This document shows positions 44,801-57,129 of a stretch of DNA of 64,000 nucleotides, one piece after another. The stretch spans positions 370,042 to 434,041 of the forward strand of contig JAPVLO010000953.1 of assembly GCA_027257055.1 (NCBI GenBank), read 5' to 3'. The notes below the pieces were generated by a model. It saw only the letters and a program-made list of their open reading frames with translations, searched no databases and was not told the DNA's origin. Made by a program: the position numbers and the translations under genes. Source of the DNA: Cephalopachus bancanus. Taxonomy: Eukaryota > Chordata > Mammalia > Primates > Tarsiidae. Each line of letters begins with the position of its first letter. The stretch's first letter is position 1.

Positions 44801-45330
44801 AATCTTCCACACTGGCAGTTTCTTATAAAGTTAAATATAAGCCTATACTTTGATCCAGCAATTATACTCCCAGGCACCTATCCAACTGACCTAAAATTCG
44901 AGACCTCACAAAAACCTGCATATAAATGTTTACAGCAGCTTTATTCATAATTGCTCCACTCTGGAAACAACCAGGATGTCCCTCAACAGGTAAACAGATC
45001 AACAAACTATGGAGCATCCAGACAGTAGAATATTATTCAGCAATAAAAAAGCAGCAAGAAGCCGGGCTCGGTGGCTCAGCCTGTAATCCCGTGCTTTGGG
45101 AGGCTGAGGTGGAAGGATTGCCGGAGCCCAGCAGGTCTAGGCTGCAGTCTGGGCGACAGAGTGAGACTCCAACTCCAAAAAAAAAAAAAAAAAGCAGCAA
45201 GCTATCAAACCACAAAAAGAAATGGGAGAATGTTAAATACACGCTGCTAAGTGAAAAAAGTCGGTAAAAAGGCTATATGCCGTGTGACTCCAGTGACATA
45301 CAAAGCAAAACTAGAGACACAGTAAAAAGA
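44801..45330 (+). repeat. Old L1 3' end
   Basis: TTTGATCCAGCAATTATACT and ATTATTCAGCAATAAAAAAG are L1 ORF2-end/3' UTR phrases; a short Alu sits inside. Confidence 0.7.
45060..45194 (+). repeat. Monomer-size Alu with target duplication
   Basis: About 120 bases: left-arm start fused at GGCTGAGGTG to right-arm GAAGGATTGCCGGAGC, ending ACTCCAACTC. Flanked by AAAAAGCAGCAAG. Confidence 0.92.
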
Positions 45331-45335
45331 TCTGT

Positions 45336-45637
45336 GGGGCTGGTCATGAAGGCTCACACCTAAATCCCAGAACATTTGGGAGGCCATTGTGGGAAGACTG
45401 GTTGAGTCCAGGAGTTTGAGACCAGCCTGGGCAACATAGTGAGGCCCCCACCATGACGAAAAATATTTAAAAATTAGCCAGGCATGGTGGCAAGCACCTG
45501 TAGTCCCAGTTACCTAGGAGGTTGAGGCTGGAGGGTTGCCTGAGCCCAAGTATTTGAGATTATAGTAAGCTACGAACTGTGTCACTGCATTCCAGCCTGG
45601 ATGACAGAAGGAGATCCTAACTCTTAAAAAAAAAAAA
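45336..45637 (+). repeat. Old Alu (AluJ-like)
   Basis: GGGGCTGGTCATGAAGGCTC start, AGATCCTAACTC end. Confidence 0.85.
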
Positions 45638-45639
45638 TC

Positions 45640-46286
45640 AGTGGTTGCCAAGTTTCAGGAGAAGGGGGAAGGAATGAAGGAAGGGGTGCCACACAGAGGG
45701 ATGCAACTATTCTGCATGATGCTGGAATGGTAGATACATGACAACACACGTGAGTCACACCCACAGAACTACACAACACAGAGTGAGCTCTAATGCAAAC
45801 AGAGGACTCCACACATCCCTGGGTCCCTAGAAGGCCACCCACTCAGAATAAGCACAGGCTCAGAAAAGGACTTAAGCAAGCTATGTGCACCCACCTCCGG
45901 GCAACCCTTGCTCTGTGCCAGCAGCAGGTAGGGGCACAGGCAGGGCTGTAAACAGCCTGACTGGGTGAAGGTATAAAGACTGGGAGTTTTTTTTTTAATT
46001 TTACTCCAGGAGTTTAAGAGAATTTCTGTTAAGTCACTGACTGACCACTAAACTAACAAAACACACTCTACTGACCATGGCCGACAAAGAACACAGGCTA
46101 CAAAAATAGTTCAGAAAAGCCACCAAACAAACAAACAATTACAACCCACCATATGCAACAAAAACCAACCCTGGGGGCAGGGGCTAGGAGGGGAAAATCT
46201 GATCCCTAGAGTTACCAGATGATAATATCCAAAGTGTCTCATTTTTCAGCAAAAAACTGTGAAGCATGCAGACAAACAGAAAAGTG
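45640..46286. other. Upstream of ZNF541, no gene seen
   Basis: The L1 3' UTR may continue for about 150 bases; the rest is unassigned. Confidence 0.4.
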
Positions 46287-46888
<602 letters not shown>

Positions 46889-47255
46889 AATGAATGCATA
46901 CACAATCTTTTAAGCAACCCCAGTAGAGTCTGGGCCAGCACCCCATCATCAAATCATTACTTCTGCATCAACACCCACGACTCCTCAGAGTAAAGGAACT
47001 CAAGACTGTGAAGAGCCACATGCAGGTTCAGGTTTGGCCACCCAGTGAGACTTGAGATGCCTCAGGATTCTCAAAGCTTTGGGGGTTTCCAAAAAGAGAA
47101 GGGAGTGTGGATCTGCAGGCAAAATGAATTTTCCCACAAATTCCACGGTTTTTTTCTCCAGTGCTGCTATAAACCATATTCCACACTCCAGGGGAAAAGA
47201 ACCAACTCCTCCTCCATCTCCCATAACAAGAAAAAGCTAATAAAAGTTACATTTA

Positions 47256-47536
47256 GCCAGGCTCGGTGGCTCAGCCTGTAATCCCGCGCCTTTGGGAGGC
47301 TGAGGTGAGTGGATTGACTGAGCCCGTGGGTTCGAGACCCGCCTGGGCAGCGAGACCTCATCTCTACAATAAATCAAAAAATCAGCCGGGTGTGGTAGCG
47401 CATGCCTTTAATTCCGGCTACTCGGAAGGCTGAGGCGGAAGGATCGCCAGAGCCCAACAGGCGAAGCTGCAGTGGCCGGGAGCAGCCACTGCACTCCAGT
47501 CTGAGCGACCGAGTGAGACTCCAACTCAAAAAAAAA
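47256..47536 (+). repeat. Young Alu with target duplication
   Basis: AAAGTTACATTTAGCC before it and AAAGTCACATTTACC after it suggest a target duplication that includes part of the tail. Confidence 0.9.
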
Positions 47537-47621
47537 CCAAAAAATTTTAAAAATTAAAAAAATAAAAGTCACATTTACCAAGCACGTTCTCTGGGTTGGG
47601 CTGCATATGTGTATTAACTTA

Positions 47622-47917
47622 CTCCTTGGCTCAAGCCGGTAATCCCAGCACTTTGGGAGGCCAAGGTGAGGGGATTGCCTGAGCCCACAGGTTTGAGAAT
47701 AGCCTGGGCAGCTTGGTGAGACCTCATCTCTACAATAAATCAAAAAATTAGCCAGATGTAGCGCGCGCCTGTAGTTCCGGCTACTTGGAAGGCTGAGGCA
47801 GAAGGGCAGCCTGAACCCAGCAGGTCGATGCTGGGGAGGCCATGAGTGTGCCACTGCACTCCAGCCTGGCTAACGGAGTGAGACTCCAACTCAAAAAAAA
47901 ACAAACAAACAAAAAAA
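47622..47917 (+). repeat. Alu, intermediate age
   Basis: Starts at TTGGCTCAAGCCGGTAATCC; AACAAACAAACA tail; AACTTACTCCT/AAACTTACTCCT on both sides. Confidence 0.9.
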
Positions 47918-47929
47918 CTTACTCCTCAC

Positions 47930-48062
47930 CACCATCCAGGTCCCATTCCTACTTCTACTTGAAAGATTAGAGAGACTAAGTAATTAGTCCAAGTCACATC
48001 CCTAACGTGGTAGAGCCAGGTCTTAAATCCAGATACTTTGACTTCAGGGCTAGTGGTCTTGC
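47930..48062 (+). repeat. MIR
   Basis: GAAAGATTAGAGAGACTAAG followed by AGTCCAAGTCACA is MIR-like. Confidence 0.6.
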
Positions 48063-49064
48063 CCACAAAACTGAACCAATTGCCTATAATGCAAGCTGTA
48101 CACTGCACAGTTCCAATTAAGCTAGAAAATATATGAGGTGCTGGAGGGGTGGGCGGGCAACATCTCTGGGTCCTACAAGGGCCAGACCGTATGCTTTCCA
48201 ACATACTCCCATGGTCCACAGAACAAATTGGTCTTGCTACAACCTCAGACAGGCAAGCCAGAAGTCCAAGGCCAGGTATGGATATTTACATCCTCTTCCA
48301 CATAGTAAAGCAAACCCAGCTCACCTGTTATTTAACTTGTCTTGTTCTGTCAACAAATGAATTCAACAAGAGTTTTAGCACCTTCTATGTACAAAGCTCC
48401 CTGCTAGTCCCTGGGAGGCAGGACTTGAGGTCCCCTACATCCCGGCAGACACTCTCATGGGTCCAAATACTCTTTCCAAGAATTTTGTGATTTTGAGAAC
48501 AATCTAAAAGAAAAGAAACCAGTCTATCTGGATCATTCGAAGACCGCCTTATGACCGAGCACTGCCATGTGGTTTCCATGCCAGGGTGCATTTGTGGTGG
48601 CACTGTACCAGAAAGTCCTACTTTAATTGTTACAGGATGCTGAGGAGGGAATGGAGGGAGATTTCACTCATAATCATGCCCTCAGGATCAACTGGACATG
48701 GCACAAATGACAGCTTTGCTACAGTTCCAGCTGAGAGAAAAAATAGAGAATTGAGACCTTGACTGCTAAGCCCCAAAGGGCCCAGAGTAGCAGGAAGCAA
48801 GGAACTGTTTCAAGGGGCAGTTAAGTTTCAGGAACAACACCCCTCTCATTAATGTTTGCAATGAGAATTACATCAGCTTGGTTGCTTTGCTTATGTTTAA
48901 TTTGCAAATTGATTTTGGCTTCATGGGTTCACAACAGCTATAAGCTTTAGGAACTTGTACCTTGTTTTATCTTCATTTATGCTTTGTTCAACAGTTTAAA
49001 AACCAATTTAAATCAACACTGGGGACCCAAAGCAATTTTAATTTTTTTCTTTTAAAAAAAGGCC
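48063..49064. other. Intergenic/5' region, no gene seen
   Basis: Unique-looking, AT-moderate sequence without an assignable exon or repeat. Confidence 0.45.
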
Positions 49065-49368
49065 CAACCCGGGCTCGGTGGCTCAGCCTGTAATCCCGCG
49101 CCTTTGAGAGGCTGAGGTGAGTGGATTGCCTGAGCCCGCGGGTTCAAGACCCACCTGGGCAACTTGGTTGAGACCTCCTCACTACAATAAATCAAAAAAT
49201 CAGCCAGGCGTGGTAGCGTATGCCTGTAGTTCCAGCTACTTGGAAGGCTGAGGTGGAAGGATCGCCGGAGCCCAGCAGGTCGAGGCTGTGGTGGCCGAGA
49301 GCGGCCACTGTACTCCAATCTGGGTGACGGAGTAAGACTCCAACTCAAAAGATAAAAATAAAAATAAA
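49065..49368 (+). repeat. Young Alu with target duplication
   Basis: AAAAAAGGCCCA on both sides; AAAAT-type tail. Confidence 0.92.
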
Positions 49369-49378
49369 AAAGGCCCAG

Positions 49379-49678
49379 AGCCAGGCATGGTGGCTCAGAT
49401 CCCTAATCCCAGCAGCTTTAGGACGCCAAGGTGGGAGGATCACTAGAAGCTGCAGCTATCTTGAGGCCAGGAGTTCGAGACCAGCCTGAGCAACATAGTG
49501 AGACCTCTACAAAAAAGACACAAAAATTCAGACAGGTTAGGTGGCACACCTGTAGTTCTACCTACTCAGGAGGATGAGGTAGGAAGATAGTTTGAGCCTA
49601 GGAGTTTTAGGATGCAGTGATCATACCATAGCACTCCAGTGACGGAGTGAGACCTTGGCGCTAAAACTTTTTTTAATT
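49379..49678 (+). repeat. Old Alu
   Basis: GAGCCAGGCATGGTGGCTCA start; B-box region reads GGAGTTCGAGACCAGCC. Confidence 0.85.
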
Positions 49679-49686
49679 AAAAAAAG

Positions 49687-49965
49687 GCCAGGTGTGGTGG
49701 CTCATGCTTGTAATCCCAACACTTTGGGAGGCCAAGGCAGGAGAACTGCTTGAGCCCAGGACATAGCCAGAACTCATTTCTACAAAAAAATCTACAAAAA
49801 TTAGTGGGGTGTGGTGTTGCATACCTGTAGTCACAGCTGCTTGGGAGGCTGAGGTGGGAGGATCACCTAAGCCCAGAAGGTCGAGGCTGCGGTGGCTGTG
49901 ATCATGCCACTGCACTCCAGCCTGGGCAACAGAGTGAGACCTTAACTCAAAAAATGTAAATATAT
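49687..49965 (+). repeat. Old Alu
   Basis: GGCCAGGTGTGGTGGCTCAT start; left arm shortened before CATAGCCAG. Confidence 0.85.
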
Positions 49966-50248
49966 AAAATAAAAAATACCTGAGGGTCTGTCAATACTGA
50001 GTCCACATTCCTGCAAAGAAACAACTGGCTGGAGCTGAGAAGCTGCAGCTACCTTTAGACAGGGCATACGACTCTCCAGTTTGCCACAATCCTCACCACT
50101 CCCTATTCTCTCACACCCTCCCACCTCACTCATTTACATGACCTGCCAGGCCCCTGAAGACAACTGAATTTATGAAATAGATGTGTGCAGGTTCCTGTGC
50201 TCAAACCCTCTTAACTTGGCTCTTTTGAATGAAATTCCCCAAACTCAG

Positions 50249-50534
50249 CTGGGCGCAGTGGCTCAGCCTGTAATCCCAGCACTTTGGGAGGCCAAGGTGA
50301 GTGGATTCCCTGAGCCTGCAGGTTCAAGACCAGCCCGGGTAACTTGGTGAGACCTCATCTCTACAACAAATAGAAAATCAGCCAGGTGTGGTAGTGCGCA
50401 CCTATCGTTCCAGCTACTTTGAAGGCTGAAGTGGATGCATCATTGAGGCCAGCAGGTTGACGCTGGGTGGCCATGAGCATGCCATTGCACTCCAGCCTGG
50501 CTGATGGAGTGAGACTCTAACTAAAAAAAGAAGA
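50249..50534 (+). repeat. Alu, intermediate age
   Basis: Flanked by AAATTCCCCAAACTCA on both sides. Confidence 0.92.
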
Positions 50535-51290
50535 AAAAAGAAAGAAAAAGAAATTCCCCAAACTCAGGCTTAAATGCCACCTCTGCTATATAGAGCAGAC
50601 TCCCAGCGTGACAAAGTCTGAACCCTGACAAGCACTCATCTGACAGTGCACTTAACACTTATCCTAAAGGGGCTTGGATGTTAACCATCTTTCAGGTTCT
50701 TCTGCCTTCCCTGAGCTGGAAGCTCTAGGATGGCCAGGACTCTGCCTGTGTGTCTGTGCCTGGCACAGAACTTTGATCACAGAAGGCTGTCGGCATCCTT
50801 TTCATTCATGAGTGACAGGATTCCATGGGGCCAACTCTCTCCCTCTTTGAAAAGCTCCCACCCATTGTTCTACCAACATTTTTTTTAAGACCTCCAGGTA
50901 CCACCTCCTCCCTTCCTCTCCATATCCTCATGACCAGGGAAGGGTGATCAAGCCTGAGCATTACCAGCTGGCGGGGAGCCGAGAGGCAGCCTGCAGCTTT
51001 TGCCTTAACTATGCAATTGCTTTCCTTATTTTCCCACACCAACTATTACTGCAAACTGCAGACCGGTTTTTTTGACCCGCATAGTGTTTTTGCAAATTAG
51101 ACAAGTCACCAACATTTTTTTAATTTGACAATTTCACCTTCCTGTATGAATTTCTGATTTCTCTTGGAAATGATTAGATGTGTACTCCTTGACAGTCAAC
51201 AGTACAATAGAGCTGAGGGACAAATGTCATCATTGGATAGGGCTTGTGACCTCCCGTTCCCCCAGTACCCACTTCTCTTCCTGCCTGGCA
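50535..51290. other. No gene seen
   Basis: Unassigned sequence; possibly an old MIR or L2 piece near 50,580-50,700. Confidence 0.4.
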
Positions 51291-51810
51291 TGTGTCATCA
51301 TCATTACAACAATAACAGCAGTGAACACGTATTGAGATTTCATTACATGTCAGGTCCTACTGTAATCACATATATCATCTTTTTTTTTTGAGGTGGAGTC
51401 TCACTCTGTCACCCAGACTGGAGTGCAGTGGCCGCTCCCAGCCACCGCAGTCTTGACCTGCTGGGCTCTGGCGATCCTTCCGCCTCAGCCTTCCAAGTAG
51501 CTGGAAATACAGGCGCGCACTACCATGCCTGGCTCATTTTGATTTATTGTGGAGATGAGATCTCGTCAAGTTGCCCACGTGGGTCTCGAACCCGCAGGCT
51601 CAGGCAATCCACTCACCTCAGCCTCCCAAAGGCACGGGATTACAGGCTGAGCCACCGAGCCCGGCTACATATATCATCTTATTTAATTCCCACAACACCT
51701 CTTTGAAGCATATACTATAGTATTAACCCTATTTCACAGATAAGTAAAGTCCAGAAAAGTTAAGAAACCTGCCCAAAACCAGAGCTAGGATTCCACCCTG
51801 GGTAATCCAA
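51291..51810 (+). repeat. MIR split by a young Alu
   Basis: MIR left part ends at ATATATCATCTT and resumes after the Alu with TTTAATTCCCACAACACCTC and the CACAGATAAGTAAAG core. Confidence 0.75.
51380..51667 (-). repeat. Young Alu with target duplication inside MIR
   Basis: ACATATATCATCTT on both sides. Confidence 0.93.
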
Positions 51811-51898
51811 TTTCAAAGTCTCTACATGAACCACTCCACCATGCTGTCACCACACACTTGAGATTGAGACTCCTGCTCTATTTTCTCCACCTCTATTC

Positions 51899-52030
51899 TT
51901 TTTTTTTTTGTAGAGATGGGAGTTCTCACAATGTTGTCCAGGTTGGTCTCGAGTGCTGGCCTCAAGCGATCCTCCTGCCTAGGCCTCCCAAAGTGCTGGG
52001 ATTACAGACAAGAGCCACTGCGCCTGGCCA
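51899..52030 (-). repeat. Old Alu left-arm monomer
   Basis: Inverted arm, TTTGTAGAGATGGGAGTTCT to GAGCCACTGCGCCTGGCC. Confidence 0.82.
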
Positions 52031-52096
52031 CACCTCTATTCTCAAGTAGAACAATCAAAAAAGACTCCCTCCTATAGCCATGGGGCCAATATATAA

Positions 52097-52383
52097 TTTT
52101 TTTTTTGAGTTGGAGTCTCACTCTGTCGCCCAGACTGGAGTGCAGTGGCACGCTCATGGCCACCCTAGCATCGACCTGCTGGGCTCAGGTCGACGCCTCA
52201 GCCTTCCAACTAGCCAGAACTACAGGCACACGCTACCATGCCTGGCTACTTTTTTATTTATTGTAGAGACAAGGTCTCACCAAGTTGCCCAGGCTGGTCT
52301 CAAACCCTCAGGCTCAGGCAATCTACTCACCTTGGCCTCCCAAAGTGCTGCAGTTACAGGTTTGAACCACCGCACCCGGCCGC
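52097..52383 (-). repeat. Alu, local family, with target duplication
   Basis: GCCAATATATA/GCCAATATATC flanks; inverted copy. Confidence 0.9.
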
Positions 52384-52860
52384 CAATATATCATTTTAAC
52401 CAGAGGGTTAACTCACTTTCTCTGACTGCTCACTAAGAGAGTAGATTTCAAACTCACCCTGGGAAAGAGATGTGCATGGAGGACTCAGAAGGAACCTCAC
52501 AAAGGAAAATTCTTACAAAGCTAATGTAAGCAGGAAGAGAGACATCAGAGTTTCCTACTCCCAAAAGCTGATCCTTGCAGAAAACGCAATCATGAGCGTT
52601 CAGATCTAGAAGAGCAATTTTCATAGCAGGATGGATGGAGGACACCTTGGGGTCCTCGAATCTTTTGGGGAGTCTGTCAGGTCGAAACTATTTTCATAAT
52701 AATATTCAGACACTGTCTGCCTTTTTCATTCTCAGGGAGGCTTTCTAGAGGCTAAAAGACATGGTATCTCAAGAAGCTAAATGTGGAAGAAGATACAAGA
52801 ATCCAGATGACTGCAGAAATCTAAACCAATGCCACTCTTCTCCCTAAATTTTTTTTGAAA
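52384..52860. other. No gene seen
   Basis: Unassigned DNA; no exon or repeat recognised. Confidence 0.4.
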
Positions 52861-52865
52861 GTTTT

Positions 52866-53138
52866 TTTTTTTTTTTTGGTCTCACTCTGTCGCCCAGGCA
52901 CGCTCATGGCCACCACAGCTTCAACCTTCTGGGCTCAGGCAATCCTTCCTCCTCAGCCTTCCAAGTAGTAGCTGGAACTACAGGCATGTGCTACCATGTC
53001 CAGCTGATTTTTGATTTATTGTAGAGACGAGGTCTCGCCAAGTTGTCCAGGCTGGCCTCGAATCCCTAGACTCAGGGAATCCTCTCACCTCCGCCTCCTA
53101 AAGTACTGGAGTTATAAGTATGAGCCACCACGCCTAGC
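52866..53138 (-). repeat. Alu, intermediate age, with target duplication
   Basis: TGAAAGTTTT on both sides; part of the right arm is missing after GTCGCCCAGG. Confidence 0.88.
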
Positions 53139-53291
53139 TGTGAAAGTTTTTAAACATAAAATGTCCATGCTGTTCATATTCATGAGTTTGTTACTGCTTT
53201 TAAAATCAGTTAATATTTTGAAAGTCTATTAGTTTAAACTTCTAACACAGCAAACACAAGGAGATATAGGTCACATAAAAACTCTAAGGTT

Positions 53292-53511
53292 TTGGATGTG
53301 AGTTTGAGACCAGTCTGAGCAACATGGCAAGACCTTGTTTCTATAGTAAATCAAAACAATTAGCCAGGTATGGTAGTGCGCACTTGTAGTTTCGGCTACT
53401 TGGAAGGCTGAGCCGGAAAGATCACCTGAGCCCAGCAGGTTGACACTGGGGTGGCCATGAGCATGCCACTGTACTCCAGCCTGTATGACTCTGACTCAAA
53501 AAAAAAAAAAC
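53292..53511 (+). repeat. 5'-truncated Alu
   Basis: Begins at the B-box region (GAGTTTGAGACCAGTCTG) and ends CTCTGACTC. Confidence 0.87.
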
Positions 53512-53710
53512 TCTATAAAGTTTCAAAAATTGTTAAGCATAAAGGGGCTTTAAGAGCAAAAGTTTGAGAACTACTCCTCTAAAAAGTCCTGCGTGTGTGA
53601 ATGCACACAAGTGGATGTGTATCTGACACAGAAAGACACTCTAAACCAAAAAGTCCAAACAGGCCCACAGAAATGTTTTGTAAGGTTCATACAGTCTCAT
53701 TTAATTATTA

Positions 53711-54001
53711 TTATTATTTTTTGAGTTGGAATCTCACTCTGTCGCCCAGACTGGAGTGCAGTGGCTGCTCCCGGCCACCACAGCCTCGACCTGCTGGGGT
53801 CCGGGGAACCTTCCGCCTCAGCCTTCCAAGTAGCCAGAATTACAAGCATGCGCTACCACGCCCAGCTGATTTTTTTATTTATTGTAGAGATGAGGTCTCA
53901 ACCAAGTTGCCTGGGCGGGTCTTGAACCCGCGGGCTCAGGCAATCCACTCACCTCAGCCTCCCAAAGGCGTGGGATTACAGGCTGAGCCACTGAGCCCGG
54001 T
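53711..54001 (-). repeat. Young Alu inserted at the tail of another Alu
   Basis: Target duplication TCATTTAATTATTATTA on both sides, directly abutting the T-tract of the inverted Alu at 54,016. Confidence 0.92.
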
Positions 54002-54015
54002 TTCATTTAATTATT

Positions 54016-54158
54016 ATTACTATTTTTTAAGTTGGAATCTGACTCTGTCACCCAGGCTGGAGTGCAGTGGCACTCTCATGACCACCGCCTCAATCTGCGA
54101 GGCTCAGGCGATTTTTTTGGTCTCAGTCTTCCAAGGAGCTGGAATCATAGGTGCATGT
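54016..54158 (-). repeat. Older Alu right-arm fragment
   Basis: AAGTTGGAATCTGACTCTGT to AGGTGCATG. Confidence 0.82.
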
Positions 54159-54210
54159 AATTCTTAGATTATTAAATTTGCAGCCAGCATTTAGAAATAA
54201 GAAGATTTTA

Positions 54211-54505
54211 GCCGGGCTCAGTGGCTCAGCCTGTAATCCCGCACCTTTGGGAGGCTGAGGTGAGTGGATTGCTTGAGCCCGTGGGTTCAAGATCCGCCTG
54301 GGCAGCGAGACCTCATCTCTACAATAAATCAAAAAATCAGCCGGGCATGGTAGCGCATGCCTGTAATTCCAGCTACTTGGAAGGGTGAGGCGGAAGGATC
54401 GCCGGAGCCCAGCAGGTCGAGGCTGCAGTGGCCGGGAGCGGCCACTGCACTCCAGTCTGGGTGACAGAGTGAGACTCCAACTTGAAAAAAAAAAAAAAAG
54501 AAAGA
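54211..54505 (+). repeat. Young Alu with target duplication
   Basis: AGAAGATTTT on both sides; GAAA-type tail. Confidence 0.93.
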
Positions 54506-54525
54506 AAGAAGAAGATTTTTACCTG

Positions 54526-54693
54526 GCTGGGCAAGGCAGCCCAAGTTTGTAACCCCCAGCACTTTGGGAGGTCAAGGTAAGAGGATCGCTTTAGCCCACG
54601 AGTTCAAGGCTGTAGTGAGCTATGATCATGCCACTGCACTCCAGTATGGACAACAGAGCAAGACCCTGTCTCTCTCTCTCCAAAAAAAAAAAA
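54526..54693 (+). repeat. Old Alu with internal deletion
   Basis: CTGGCTGGGCAAGGCAGCCC start; arms fused near GAGTTCAAGGCTGTAGTG; CTCTCTCTC before the tail. Confidence 0.83.
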
Positions 54694-54697
54694 AAAG

Positions 54698-54979
54698 AAG
54701 CTGGGCTCAGTGGCTTAGCCTGTAATCCCGCGCCTTTGGGAGACTGAGGTGAGTGGATTGCCTGAGCCCGCGGGTTCGAGACCCGCCTGGGCAGGCAAGA
54801 CCTCATGTCTACAATAAATCAAAAAATTAGCCGGGTGTGGTAGCGCGCACCTGTAAATCCGACTACTTGGAAGGCTGAGGCGGAAGGATCGCCGGAGCCC
54901 ACCAGGTCGAGGCTGCAGGAGCAGCCACTGCACTCCAGTGTGGGCGACAGAGTGAGACTCCAACTCAAAAAAAAAAAAG
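54698..54979 (+). repeat. Young Alu
   Basis: AAGCTGGGCTCAGTGGCTTA start, exact hairpin sequence, ACTCCAACTC end. Confidence 0.92.
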
Positions 54980-56100
54980 CAGGTTTCACATGAGAATAGT
55001 TTTCTGGTCTCCTCTCAAAAAATCCAGAAGGTCTGGCAACACCAGGGTGGCACTCCCACCTGGCCATTTCCAGTGATTGGAATCTCTTAGGTGGGGCACA
55101 CAATGTTTGGGTCACCACAGTCTCTGTCTCTACAGTCCTTTCCCTGCCTCTCCCCTCTAAGTATCTGAGTTGCTACTCTGAGCTAGAGAACGAAAAACTT
55201 TTGCAATAAACATCAACAATGAAACATCCGTCAATCGAATCTGTCTGCAATCCCTCCAATGGGGCAACATGCACAATACATAATGCGTTTCCTATCTGAC
55301 TTCCCAAAGCAGCAACTTGCATTGTCTCCCCATTGGTACAAAGACGGAGGAGACACCTATCTGAGAACGAAAGGGTATCTTTGGTGTCTTTGGACAAGCA
55401 CAAAGGGAGGAAACTCACCAGGAGAAGAACAAGGAGTAACTCTCCAGGGAACAGGAGGGGCCTGGGTTAGGCCCCACAGGGAGGGGATGCAGGTGGCAAT
55501 CGGACCATTGGCTATTTCCTCCTGGAACGCTGGATGGTAAATTCGGGACACTCTCAATTTCTTTTGCCCTGAAAGCAGGTGGTGGAAAGGAAGGGTCAGT
55601 CAGAATTGGGACCCAAAAGAGACAAAGACATAGGTGTGAGACTGGGGGAGAGGACAATTTCTGGAAGAAGGAAGAGAGCAATACTCAACAGGGGAGATCT
55701 GAGTTGAAGAGGGGCGGCAAGAGGAAATTATTTTTCCTTCTTTCCTTATTCCTGCCTCCCCAAAGACCTAGAGAGTTTTGCTGGGAGAGGTTTAATTGGG
55801 GCAGAATTAGTGATAAAAAAGGATTTTTGTTGGAAAGTTGAGGAGGGAGGGTTGGAAAAATAAATGTTAGACAAAAGAGAAACTGGAGCCTGAGCTGGTT
55901 CGTTGTCAGTGGAAAGATATTCCAAAGAATTCCAGGTGGGAAAAAAAAATTTTTGGCCAGATAGTGATCCTGAATGGAGGAAAAAAAACCTGAATTAAAA
56001 CTTTTTCTCCTTTTCTTGCTAATGGAAGTTCCCAAAAGGAATACGGGAGAGAATTCTGGTGTTGCTGGGAGATCCTAAAAAAAGGACAACTCTGGGTCCC
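54980..56100. other. Region left of the second CpG island
   Basis: Purine-rich on the plus strand with several A- and T-runs. I cannot assign it to a repeat family or exon. Confidence 0.4.
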
Positions 56101-56860
56101 CGAAAGTGGGGCTACTGGGGAGGAAGGGGGATTCCTAGCAGAAGGGGCCTGCAGGCGGGCGGCGAATGCAAGGCCGCGGTGCAGAAAGCGCGGAGGTTCG
56201 GGTAGGGCCCGCGGCGCGGGCTGGGGGGCTGCGAGCGGACAGTTGAGGCCTCGGGGAGCAGGGGGGACAGAAGAGGGGTGCAGCGGGCCAAGGGCCCCCG
56301 AGGAGTCCTCTCCACGGAGGAAGGGGCTGCGGGGTGCAGGGGGCCCGGAGCTGTTGGGGTGCAGAAGGTGCGTGCGCGACGCGGGGCGAGGGGCGCCCGC
56401 CGCGCCTGCTGCGGCCCCCGAAAGGCGGATGGGCCCCCTAAAAAAGGAAATATAGGAACGATTGAGAGTGTAAAGTGGGGAAGGGGCTGAAGAAAGAGGA
56501 AGGGGCGGGAAAGGGGGAACAGGGAGGAAAGGGACGGGCAGGGCAGCAGCAACCGGGTTTTACCCGCCCCGGGGCTCGCGCGCCGGGCCTCGCGCCTCGC
56601 GGGGCTCGCAGCGGCCCCCGCCCGCCGCCCCGCGCGCACGCGCAGCCCGGCCCGCCCCCGGAGCCTACCGCCCACGCGCGGCGCGGGGGAGCGTACGCGG
56701 CCGCGGACCGCCCCGCCCCGCCCACCGCGGCCTCGCGCCCGCCCGGCGCCGCCCGGGCTCCCGGGCGTGCCGTCCGGCCGCGCAGCCGCGAAGTCGTCCC
56801 GGGGGGCGGGGCCGCGCGGGGGGGCGGGGCCTGCCGCGGGCGGGAAAGGAGGCGGTTGGT

Positions 56861-56870
56861 CGCCATTTTG
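56861..56870 (+). promoter_or_regulatory. YY1-type site
   Basis: CGCCATTTTG matches the YY1 core (CCATTTT in plus orientation) within the densest part of the island. Confidence 0.6.
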
Positions 56871-57129
56871 GAAGGCGGGCGGTTGGGGGCGGGGCCGGGG
56901 GGGGGGCTGCGGGGGGGGGGAGGGGCCGCACCGCGAGGCCGAGATCCTGCCGCGGCGGCCTTTGTTCGCGGGGGGCGCGTTGGAACGTGGGGGCGGCGGC
57001 GGCGCTGTGGCCCGGCCCGCGTGTCCGCGGAGGCGCGTCCTGCCCGGGGAGTGGGGCTGGAGGGGCGCGAGCTGCCCCCTCCCTTCGCTGAGGCCTGTGC
57101 GCCTTCACAGAGCCCTCTGAGCGTGGCGC

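Noticed and set aside
55685..56035. 116-codon minus-strand frame left of the CpG island
   Set aside because: Rich in Phe, Leu and Ser from A/T runs, with no recognisable domain or splice context.
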